A stretch of 48,794 nt of DNA from an uncultured Bacteroidales bacterium (lineage in GTDB: Bacteria > Bacteroidota > Bacteroidia > Bacteroidales > Bacteroidaceae), in assembly GCA_902766625.1 (NCBI GenBank), contig CACXEH010000023.1, positions 1 to 48,794 on the forward strand, in the 5' to 3' direction. This document shows, one piece after another, positions 42,521 to 48,794 of the stretch. The notes below the pieces were generated by a model, which ran no database searches, was not told where the DNA came from, and saw nothing but the letters and a program-made list of their open reading frames with translations. Each line of letters begins with the position of its first letter. Positions within the stretch are counted from its first letter, which is position 1. The position numbers and the translations under genes are program-made.

Positions 42521-42979
42521 CTACAGATCATGTTGTCTTAAACGGTATTCCGCCAACTCTTCGTATTTTGTACCCTTACGCCCATAATTGGCATAAGGAT
42601 AAATCGATATGCCGCCCCGGGGTGTAAAGAGACCTGTAACCTCAATATATTTAGGGTCCATCAATTTTATGAGGTCTTTCATGATTTTGTTCACACAGTC
42701 CTCGTGAAAGTCACCGTGATTGCGAAAACTGAAAAGGTAGAGCTTGAGACTTTTGCTTTCAACCATACGTCTGTCGGGAATATAGCTTATACGTATCTCC
42801 GCAAAGTCAGGCTGCCCTGTGATGGGACACAACGAAGTAAACTCCGGACAGTTGAATCTTACCCAGTAATCATTGTCCGGATGTTTATTCTCAAAACTCT
42901 CCAGTACCTCCGGAGCATAATCCTGTTTATATTGTGTCTTTTGGCCTAATGCCTGCAGACCTTCGTTTTTTCTTTCCAT
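42521..42979 (-). CDS. queF: NADPH-dependent 7-cyano-7-deazaguanine reductase (preQ1 synthase)
   Basis: QueF reduces preQ0 to preQ1 in queuosine synthesis. The 152-residue short form shows the QueF motif around catalytic Cys51 and Asp58 ([16 protein letters not shown]) and [24 protein letters not shown] at 42982 would overlap the upstream queC end; the ATG at 42979 is chosen. It follows queC by 3 bases; the two form a queuosine pair. Confidence 0.95.
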   Translation of the reverse strand: MERKNEGLQALGQKTQYKQDYAPEVLESFENKHPDNDYWVRFNCPEFTSLCPITGQPDFAEIRISYIPDRRMVESKSLKLYLFSFRNHGDFHEDCVNKIMKDLIKLMDPKYIEVTGLFTPRGGISIYPYANYGRKGTKYEELAEYRLRQHDL

Positions 42980-42982
42980 CAA

Positions 42983-43648
42983 CTATTGTTTTATCGTTCT
43001 GATACCTAAATATTTTTCCAGTCCCCTACGTCTCAGTTTGCACGCCGGACAATCTCCGCAACCGTCGCCGGGAACACCATTGTAGCAAGTCACTGTGTCT
43101 TTCCGTACGATATCCATCACGCCCAGCTCATCCGCCAAAGCCCACGTCTCACACTTGTCCAGCCACATCAGGGGTGTATGGAGGACAAACTGTTCATCCA
43201 TAGCCATATTGAGTGTCACATTCAGACTCTTGACAAACGTGTCGCGACAGTCGGGATAGCCGCTGAAATCTGTCTGCGAGACTCCAGTCACGATGTTTTG
43301 GATACCTCTTTCGCGAGCATATACTGCCGCTATACTGATAAAAAACATATTTCTGCCAGGCACGAACGTATTGGGAAGTTTCTCCGCCGGCTTGTCCTTG
43401 TCCATAACTACCGAAGTGTCAGTCAGGGCGTTACTGCTCAGTTGTCCGATAAACGACACATCCATTTTGTCCCAGTGGACACCTGCAGAAAGCGCTATCT
43501 TCTGCGCATGCTCAACTTCAACGATATGCTTTTGTCCGTATATGAACGTCAAAGCCCATACTTCCTTATAATATTTCTTGGCCCAATACAAACATGTCGT
43601 TGAGTCCTGTCCGCCGCTGAATATGACCAGAGCCTTGTCACGCTGCAT
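42983..43648 (-). CDS. queC: 7-cyano-7-deazaguanine synthase (preQ0 synthase)
   Basis: QueC converts 7-carboxy-7-deazaguanine to preQ0 with ATP and ammonia. The 221 residues have the PP-loop SGGQDSTTC (11-19) and a C-terminal zinc-binding Cys group ([19 protein letters not shown]), both diagnostic. A TATCTTTG box (43682-43675, minus) lies 27 bases before the start; no preQ1 riboswitch-like fold is visible in the short leader. It is the first gene of queC-queF; queD and queE are not in the window. Confidence 0.95.
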   Translation of the reverse strand: MQRDKALVIFSGGQDSTTCLYWAKKYYKEVWALTFIYGQKHIVEVEHAQKIALSAGVHWDKMDVSFIGQLSSNALTDTSVVMDKDKPAEKLPNTFVPGRNMFFISIAAVYARERGIQNIVTGVSQTDFSGYPDCRDTFVKSLNVTLNMAMDEQFVLHTPLMWLDKCETWALADELGVMDIVRKDTVTCYNGVPGDGCGDCPACKLRRRGLEKYLGIRTIKQ

Positions 43649-43674
43649 TTTTCTTATGTCTTGCTATTTATGTG

Positions 43675-43682
43675 CAAAGATA
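43675..43682 (-). promoter_or_regulatory. -7 box of queC-queF
   Basis: TATCTTTG on the minus strand matches TAnnTTTG; a -33 TTTG is not seen at the normal spacing. Confidence 0.5.
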
Positions 43683-43835
43683 GTCATTTTGCAAGTATTA
43701 TCGCGTATCAGCCAGTGCAATGTTTCGAAAGATTGCCGCAAGACACCGGTACGCGATTTTCTTTACGCTGTCTTAAAATATTATCCTTAATATTCCGTTA
43801 TACTATAGATGACAACACACACTTTTGGCATACCG

Positions 43836-44549
43836 ATGATGAAGAAAGGCGTTGCTATTTTCTTTACAGCCATATTGTTATGTACGACTGGTGCCTTTGC
43901 TCAGAAGCAACGGCTCCAATACCGTCCCTACGCTGATTTGCGTGGGTTCCACTATGGTTTTTTCTTCGGAATGCACGCCCAGAGTATCGCTCTCGCCAAT
44001 AACGGATATATTGATCCCGACACAGGCCAACAGTGGCTGGTCAGCAATGACCGCTACGACCCGGGCTTCACGGTAGGACTGGTCGGCGAGTGGCGCATAT
44101 CAGAGAACTTCGCCTTCAGACTGTTGCCGACAATGCACTTTGCAACCAAGCATCTGACATTTAAGGACCAGGTTTCCGGTGAAAGACAATTTCAAGATTT
44201 GAAGTCAACTTACATATCTCTTCCTATGGATATTAAGTTCACACCGCCCCGCATCAACAATTACCGTCCCTATTTCATAGCAGGTATCAACCCCATGTAT
44301 GACCTGACTATCAAGAGTCAGGAGAACATTATGGTGAAGCCTTTGACGTTCTGTCTGGAATTCGGTTTCGGATGCGACCGCTACCTGCCATACTTTAAGT
44401 TTATCCCTGAAATCAAGTTTTGTCTGGGTCTTAACGACATTCTCAAGACCGACCGCTCAGCCTTGCGCGATAAGACAAAAGAGGTCTTTACCAAGTCCGT
44501 CAGTGAGGCAAAGACAAGGATGATAGTCCTTACGTTGTATTTTGAGTAG
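43836..44549 (+). CDS. PorT-like outer-membrane beta-barrel protein
   Basis: The 237-residue product (from the ATG at 43836) has a signal peptide ending near AFAQ and then eight-strand-barrel-like alternation: LRGFHYGFFFGMHAQSIAL, GLVGEWRISENFAFRLLPTMHF, TYISLPMDIKF and a final strand TRMIVLTLYFE ending in an aromatic-acid pair. This matches the PorT/outer-membrane-barrel family of Bacteroidetes; PorT of Porphyromonas is part of type IX secretion, but many PorT-like proteins occur without that system, and no other type IX gene is in the window. Earlier ATG at 43809 would lengthen the signal peptide by nine residues. Confidence 0.75.
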   Translation: MMKKGVAIFFTAILLCTTGAFAQKQRLQYRPYADLRGFHYGFFFGMHAQSIALANNGYIDPDTGQQWLVSNDRYDPGFTVGLVGEWRISENFAFRLLPTMHFATKHLTFKDQVSGERQFQDLKSTYISLPMDIKFTPPRINNYRPYFIAGINPMYDLTIKSQENIMVKPLTFCLEFGFGCDRYLPYFKFIPEIKFCLGLNDILKTDRSALRDKTKEVFTKSVSEAKTRMIVLTLYFE

Positions 44550-44550
44550 G

Positions 44551-45483
44551 CTAATACGCCGGCCGATATTTATCTTCATCTTTATCTCCGAGCATACTGA
44601 GATATGCCTGATAGCGCGAAGCGGCAATCCTGCCCTCCGCGATAGCCTGACGCACAGCACAGTGAGGCTCTTCCAGATGCATGCAGTTGGAGTATTTGCA
44701 ATTCTGCGACTCGTTGAAGATTTCACGGAAGTAGTGTGACACTTCCTGGGGTTCAAAGTCAAAAGTGCCGAATCCCTTCACACCCGGTATGTCAATAATG
44801 GAACCGCCACCCGGCAGGTCGTACATCTCACTGAAAGTGGTTGTGTGCATACCAACATTGTGAGAGTCCGAGATGGATGCAGTGGCCGCATTTGCCGTAG
44901 GCACCAACGCATTGAGCAAGGCACTCTTACCGACGCCGGAGTTTCCGGCAACGAGCGTGATCTTATCTTTCAGCAACCCTGGAAGTTCCTCCAGTCCTTC
45001 TCTTTTGACAACAGAGACGGCGTAACAGGTGTAACCTATAGACGTGTAGAGCCGTCTGAATGTTTCCATCCGCTCCATCTCTCCGTCATCGAGAAGGTCT
45101 GTCTTGTTAAAAAGAATGACGACAGGGATACGGTATGCCTCAGCCGAAGCCAGGAAACGGTCAATAAAGACCGAAGACGTCTCGGGATAGTTAATGGTGA
45201 AAAACAGCAGTACGAGGTCAATATTAGCGGCAAGTATGTGGCTCTGCTTGGACAGGTTGGAAGCGCGGCGGATGATGTAATTCCGCCTGTCGGCTATCTC
45301 ACAGATAAAAGCAGTGCCGTCGTTGTTTTCTATCAGGTCAACGATGTCCCCCACAGCAACCGGATTGGTGCTGCGTATTCCCCGAAGCCTGAAATTACCC
45401 TTAATCTTACATTGCAACACCCTGCCGCCGTCAGTACGGACCTCATACCAACTGCCGGTGTTCCTGATAACGAGACCTTGCAT
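44551..45483 (-). CDS. rsgA: Small ribosomal subunit biogenesis GTPase RsgA
   Basis: RsgA is a late 30S maturation GTPase. The 310 residues have an N-terminal OB-fold (about 1-65), then a circularly permuted GTPase domain with NKTD (126-129, G4) before GNSGVGKS (180-187, G1) and DIPGVKGF (231-238, G3), and a C-terminal zinc site (C262, C267, H269, C275). Its ATG shares one base with the frr stop (TAATG), so translation is coupled to frr. Confidence 0.96.
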   Translation of the reverse strand: MQGLVIRNTGSWYEVRTDGGRVLQCKIKGNFRLRGIRSTNPVAVGDIVDLIENNDGTAFICEIADRRNYIIRRASNLSKQSHILAANIDLVLLFFTINYPETSSVFIDRFLASAEAYRIPVVILFNKTDLLDDGEMERMETFRRLYTSIGYTCYAVSVVKREGLEELPGLLKDKITLVAGNSGVGKSALLNALVPTANAATASISDSHNVGMHTTTFSEMYDLPGGGSIIDIPGVKGFGTFDFEPQEVSHYFREIFNESQNCKYSNCMHLEEPHCAVRQAIAEGRIAASRYQAYLSMLGDKDEDKYRPAY

Positions 45484-46043
45484 TAAATGGTCATCAATTC
45501 TTTGTCTTTCTTGGCAGAAATCTCGTCAATAGTCTTCATGAAACGGTCGTGCAGCTTCTGGAGGTCGTTTTCCGCATCTTTCTCCATATCTTCGCTCAAC
45601 CCGTCCTTGATGGCTTTCTTCAGCTTCTCTATACCATCGCGGCGTGTATTACGAATACTGATCTTGGCATTCTCAGCCTCCTTGTTACACTCTTTGGCTA
45701 TCTGCTTACGACGCTCTTCTGTCAAAGGAGGAAAGTTAAGACGGATAACCTCTCCGTTATTCTCAGGAGTAATACCGATGTTGGAGTCGATTATGGCTTT
45801 CTCTATGATACGGAACATACTCTTGTCCCAAGGCTTGATGGCGATGGTACGCTGGTCGGGCGTACTGATGGCAGAAACATTGTTCAGCGGCACCATAGAG
45901 CCATAAGAATCAACGCGTATAGCGTCAAGTATATGCACATTGGCTTTACCTGCGCGGATGTGTGATAATGTATCTTCAAGATACATCGTTGTCATTTGCA
46001 TTTTTTCCTCACATTCACTGAGGCACTGTTTTACGTCAAACAT
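45483..46043 (-). CDS. frr: Ribosome recycling factor
   Basis: RRF splits post-termination ribosomes with EF-G. The 186 residues match the family in length and in the IRAGKANVHILDAIRVDSYGS (about 33-53), PLNNVSAISTPDQRTIAIKPWD and LNFPPLTEERRKQIAKECNKE segments. The ATG at 46043 is used instead of the longer frame from 46121. It is followed directly by rsgA. Confidence 0.97.
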   Translation of the reverse strand: MFDVKQCLSECEEKMQMTTMYLEDTLSHIRAGKANVHILDAIRVDSYGSMVPLNNVSAISTPDQRTIAIKPWDKSMFRIIEKAIIDSNIGITPENNGEVIRLNFPPLTEERRKQIAKECNKEAENAKISIRNTRRDGIEKLKKAIKDGLSEDMEKDAENDLQKLHDRFMKTIDEISAKKDKELMTI

Positions 46044-46140
46044 AATGATATCGTTTTTGAAATTTGAACAAAGATAAGAAAGAAATCTCTTTTTACAAAA
46101 ATTACATTGTATTTTTTTCAAGGGAGTTAAGAAATATCGT

Positions 46141-46148
46141 TAATTTTG
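46141..46148 (+). promoter_or_regulatory. -7 box of araD
   Basis: TAATTTTG ends 21 bases before the araD ATG and matches TAnnTTTG; the expected -33 position holds a T-run (46112-46118) instead of TTTG. Confidence 0.45.
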
Positions 46149-46169
46149 GATGCAAAAACCATTTTTGTT

Positions 46170-46874
46170 ATGTTAGAAGAACTCAAAGAGCGCGTATGCG
46201 CTGCCAATCTGGACCTGGTGTCCAAAGGTCTGGTCGTATATACATGGGGCAACGTCAGCGGGATAAGCCCCGACAGGCGCTATGTCGTCATCAAGCCGTC
46301 AGGTGTGGATTATGCCATCATGAAACCGCACCACATGGTTGTGGTTGACCTGCAGACAGGCGAGCCCGTGGAGGGTGACTTCAGACCGTCGTCAGATACG
46401 CCGACCCACCTGGAACTCTATCGCCGTTTTGCCGGCATAGGCGGCGTCACGCACACACATTCCGTCAACGCTGTGGCTTATGCTCAAGCCGGTATGGATA
46501 TCCCCGCACTGGGCACCACCCACGCCGACTATTTCTATGGCGGCATCCCCTGTACGCGCGCCCTGACAGAGCAGGAGGTCGATGAGGCTTACGAGCTGAA
46601 TACGGGTAAGGTCATCTGTGAGACGATTATGGAGCGCGGCTATGACCCTATGGCTGTCCCCGCCATCGTGGTGCGCAATCACGGACCGTTCTCCTGGGGC
46701 AAAGACGCCGCTGCGTCGGTATATCACGCCGTAGTGATGGAGAAGGTCGCAGAAATGGCCATGAAGACGCTGCAGCTCAACCCTCATGCGGCTATGCCCC
46801 AATATATACTGGACAAGCACTACAGCCGCAAGCACGGCCCCAACGCCTACTACGGACAGAAAGGCGACCATTGA
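46170..46874 (+). CDS. araD: L-ribulose-5-phosphate 4-epimerase
   Basis: AraD interconverts L-ribulose-5-phosphate and D-xylulose-5-phosphate in arabinose use. The 234 residues match class II aldolase/AraD length; zinc ligands are in THTHS (about 92-96) and RNHGPF (about 169-174), and [24 protein letters not shown] is the family signature. GNVSG and KPSGVDY bind the phosphate end. The ATG at 46170 is chosen over a TTG at 46146, which overlaps the promoter. No other arabinose genes are adjacent. Confidence 0.93.
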   Translation: MLEELKERVCAANLDLVSKGLVVYTWGNVSGISPDRRYVVIKPSGVDYAIMKPHHMVVVDLQTGEPVEGDFRPSSDTPTHLELYRRFAGIGGVTHTHSVNAVAYAQAGMDIPALGTTHADYFYGGIPCTRALTEQEVDEAYELNTGKVICETIMERGYDPMAVPAIVVRNHGPFSWGKDAAASVYHAVVMEKVAEMAMKTLQLNPHAAMPQYILDKHYSRKHGPNAYYGQKGDH

Positions 46875-46915
46875 CCTCCCGCCTCCCCTGACCTTATGCG
46901 CCATGAGGAGAAAGC

Positions 46916-47002
46916 GTGTCGCCCTACGGGGTAAAGTTTTCCGTTCCGGCCTTTGGAATATACGTTCCGTCCCTTGGAATATACGTTCCAGCCTATGGAA
47001 TG
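46916..47002 (+). repeat. Dispersed 21-base-period repeat, copy B
   Basis: Starting GTGTCGCCCTAC, then AAAGTTTTCCGTTCC (to 46954), units 46955-46975 and 46976-46996 (both GGAATATACGTTCC plus 7 bases) and a partial from 46997. The order of parts is the same as in copy A. It lies upstream of the DUF4421 gene promoter (47068-47075), so it is outside that gene's transcript. Confidence 0.7.
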
Positions 47003-47067
47003 AACCTACAATCCTGCGAAACTGAAAATATATCGCAGGAAAGGCCCTTAAAACAACTGAAAAAATG

Positions 47068-47075
47068 TAACTTTG
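47068..47075 (+). promoter_or_regulatory. -7 box of the DUF4421 gene
   Basis: TAACTTTG matches TAnnTTTG and gives a leader of about 43 bases to the ATG at 47123. It supports the shorter start of that gene. Confidence 0.5.
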
Positions 47076-47122
47076 CACACATTAAAAAATTGCAACAATA
47101 TATTCTCCATCAAAAGCAAAGC

Positions 47123-48358
47123 ATGAGCAAACACTGTGTAATATTCAGGATAGCCATATATGTCGGATTACTGATGTCCTCCGCTGCATCTATGGCACAA
47201 GATTTTTCTGTGGATGCGGATCACAGCTTCCTTGGTCGCGTACACAAAATCATAAACAGGTCACCGGCACGCCATATTGACACCAACTATATAGAGGTGC
47301 CCCGTCTGCCTTGGCGTATCAGTCTGAGGAGCCGCGTGGCACAGACCGACTTGCGTATGCACTCAAGTATTGACGGTGCCGATTTGTACAATCCTATTTT
47401 AGCAAGCACAGGCCTCGAGCTGAACGGTCCGCTGGAAATCTCACCAATCATGATGACCCCGGTCTCCACATCTGTGGGAATATCGGTCGGCTACAAGGGC
47501 ATCAGTGCCAGCTATTCCCTGCCTCTCAACAAGAGCAACGGACAGAGTCTCTCAGTGAGGAGTATCGGCAGATTCCACAGCGCCCACCTGCGCTGGCACA
47601 AGTTTGAGGACAAATCGCCCGCAGTGCCGGCTCATTTCACAATGATGGTGCCTGACAGCACCGGCGCAAAGCACCCACTACCCTTTGAAATGAATGACGA
47701 CTGGAATTTGCTTTCTCCTATCAAGATTCAGACGCTGGTGTTTGACGCTTTCTACATCTTCAACAACAAACGCTTCTCCTATGGCGCCGCCTTCAACCAG
47801 AAGACCATCCAGAAGCGTTCTGCAGGCTCACTCATAGCAGGCATCATGGCATACTACGCCGACCTCAGGATGGACGATGACACCAATGCCGAACTGATTG
47901 CCTACATGGGCAACATAGGCCGCATACGCCAATGGCAGGGAAGCGTCGGGGCAGGCTACGCCTACAACTACGTGCCCGCCAAAGGATGGCTCATAGGAGC
48001 GACCGTAATGCCTATGGTGACATTTGTCAACCGTATGAAATTGACCCAATACAAGAGCAACTTCATTGAATTGGCAACCGACGAAATGAACCAGGTAGAT
48101 ATAGATGAGTACATACAAGGAGAAGGTCTTTATATTGACCAATACAAGATAGAAAAGGTGGGAAGCGTGACCCGCAATAACAATGTATCTGTAAACTTCA
48201 CGGCACGCCTCTCCGTCACCTACAACTGGGACAGATACTTCGCCAACATCAACGGTCAGTTCAACAACTTCCAGTACAAGCACAAATCGTCAAAAGCCTC
48301 TATGCACGGCCACCTCAACGACTGGTACATCAACGCCTCTGTCGGTGTGAGACTGTAA
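47123..48358 (+). CDS. DUF4421 family outer-membrane-like protein
   Basis: The 411-residue product has a signal peptide ending near SMAQ (about residue 25) followed by a beta-rich sequence: HIDTNYIEVP, TSVGISVGYKGISASYSLPL and many short amphipathic strands to a final NASVGVRL. The DTNYIE start and the GYKGISASYSLPL segment agree with the DUF4421 family of Bacteroidetes from memory; function unknown, probably an outer-membrane barrel. The open frame reaches back to 46916 through repeat B, but the promoter box at 47068 and the signal peptide at 47123 favour the shorter form. Confidence 0.8.
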   Translation: MSKHCVIFRIAIYVGLLMSSAASMAQDFSVDADHSFLGRVHKIINRSPARHIDTNYIEVPRLPWRISLRSRVAQTDLRMHSSIDGADLYNPILASTGLELNGPLEISPIMMTPVSTSVGISVGYKGISASYSLPLNKSNGQSLSVRSIGRFHSAHLRWHKFEDKSPAVPAHFTMMVPDSTGAKHPLPFEMNDDWNLLSPIKIQTLVFDAFYIFNNKRFSYGAAFNQKTIQKRSAGSLIAGIMAYYADLRMDDDTNAELIAYMGNIGRIRQWQGSVGAGYAYNYVPAKGWLIGATVMPMVTFVNRMKLTQYKSNFIELATDEMNQVDIDEYIQGEGLYIDQYKIEKVGSVTRNNNVSVNFTARLSVTYNWDRYFANINGQFNNFQYKHKSSKASMHGHLNDWYINASVGVRL

Positions 48359-48411
48359 GATAACAACGGCCATTTGCATAGCAATCCGTCAATACAGCTT
48401 TACCCTCATAC

Positions 48412-48451
48412 AAAAAACTGTCGGCAGGAGTGGAAGTCCCCTGCACGACAG
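48412..48451 (-). terminator. Terminator of the DUF2807 gene
   Basis: On the minus strand CTGTCG-GCAGG and CCTGC-GACAG arms (one bulge) with a GGACTTCCACT-type loop are followed by six T (48417-48412). Confidence 0.7.
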
Positions 48452-48503
48452 CAAATGAGTATGAAATTATAGAAACAAAAGTCTGTTACGTTTTCTTTGG
48501 TCT

Positions 48504-48794
48504 TCAGTCGACATTCTTGACGGAACCGCCGCTCGACGATTTGCTTTTCAAATTTTTGACATTGCAGCTGACGCTTCCGCCGCTGCTGGCAGTAGCCTTA
48601 CCGGAGAGGGCCTTTATCTTTTTAGCATTCAAAGATGCACCGCTTGAACTTTCAAGGATGACACATTTAGCCTCATTACCGCCGAGGGTAAGGCTGGCCC
48701 CGCTGTTCACATCAGCAGAGATAGTGTCTGCATTGTAAACATTCACGTCGGCATCTGCTCCGCTGCTTACATCAAACTCCACACAGGAGGTAAC
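48504..48794 (-). CDS. DUF2807 (GIN domain) protein, C-terminal part, cut by window end
   Basis: About 97 residues of the C-terminus are visible, with the frame open to the window edge; the true start is outside. The sequence is Ser/Gly/Ala/Asn-rich with a repeating strand-turn pattern (SSGADADVNVYN, SGASLTLGGNEAK, SSGASLNAKKI, SSGGSVSCNVK), typical of the DUF2807 beta-helix that occurs in secreted or surface proteins of Bacteroidetes. Function is unknown. A terminator follows. Confidence 0.8.
   Translation of the reverse strand, partial: VTSCVEFDVSSGADADVNVYNADTISADVNSGASLTLGGNEAKCVILESSSGASLNAKKIKALSGKATASSGGSVSCNVKNLKSKSSSGGSVKNVD

Noticed and set aside
43649..43720. preQ1 riboswitch in front of queC
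   Set aside because: The leader from the -7 box to the ATG is only about 20-25 bases and I see no H-type pseudoknot with an A-rich tail.
46916..47122. N-terminal extension of the DUF4421 gene through repeat copy B
   Set aside because: A TAACTTTG promoter box at 47068 and a normal signal peptide starting at 47123 favour the shorter gene.

Overview
The window looks like chromosomal DNA of a Bacteroidales bacterium, most likely Prevotella or a close relative (Prevotellaceae). The reasons are: Bacteroidetes-type promoters (TTTG, about 20 bases, TAnnTTTG) in front of many genes and no Shine-Dalgarno-based starts; a ribosomal protein S16 with a long Ala/Glu tail; lineage-typical families (DUF4834, DUF4421, DUF2807, PorT-like, class I BirA without a DNA-binding domain, TGS-domain nucleoside kinase); and an rseC-rnfBCDGEA cluster. 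Nothing looks like phage, plasmid, insertion sequence or CRISPR.

Layout. 1-0.48 kb: terminator of an off-window gene, a dispersed repeat and tRNA-His. 0.48-3.9 kb: an SGNH hydrolase, then psd-pssA (phosphatidylethanolamine synthesis), a small DUF4834 protein and pyrH. 3.9-8.1 kb (minus strand): rplS; the operon tadA-yraN-birA-MATE pump; rpsP. 8.1-13.5 kb (minus): an OPT-family transporter followed at 3 bases by a flippase and two glycosyltransferases, a small surface-glycan locus that is more AT-rich. 13.8-14.7 kb: menA. 14.8-18.1 kb: biotin-dependent carboxyltransferase, an unknown 86-aa protein, a biotin carrier and a coiled-coil membrane protein. 18.1-20 kb (minus): trmB-mrp. 20.5-27.2 kb: a complete RND efflux operon (adaptor, pump, outer-membrane channel) followed by a divergent LpxA-like acyltransferase. 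27.2-31.1 kb: a lipoprotein and nucleoside kinase (minus), a PBP4-type carboxypeptidase (plus) and a small conserved protein (minus). 31.2-37 kb: membrane AraC-type regulator, GH9-polysaccharide deacetylase fusion and sodium:solute symporter, which look like one glycan-use unit. 37-43.6 kb (minus): queC-queF, rseC, rnfBCDGEA. 43.8-48.8 kb: PorT-like barrel, frr-rsgA (minus), araD, a DUF4421 protein, and a DUF2807 protein cut by the window end.

How it fits together. Energy metabolism is represented by the ferredoxin:NAD ion pump Rnf, menaquinone synthesis (MenA) and a biotin carboxyltransferase/decarboxylase with the ligase (BirA) that would biotinylate its carrier. Envelope work is represented by Psd/PssA, the LpxA-like protein, RND and MATE efflux, PBP4, flippase and glycosyltransferases.

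Items most worth a second look: psd, whose conserved N-terminus reaches back past any ATG/GTG/TTG to an ATC codon; three intergenic copies of a 21-base-period repeat with a shared 5' edge; a kinase carrying a dead ThrRS-type editing domain; an LpxA paralogue that lacks the HQFC segment and follows an efflux operon; and the GH9-deacetylase fusion with an unusual NodB motif 1. All calls come from reading the sequence; no database search was run.
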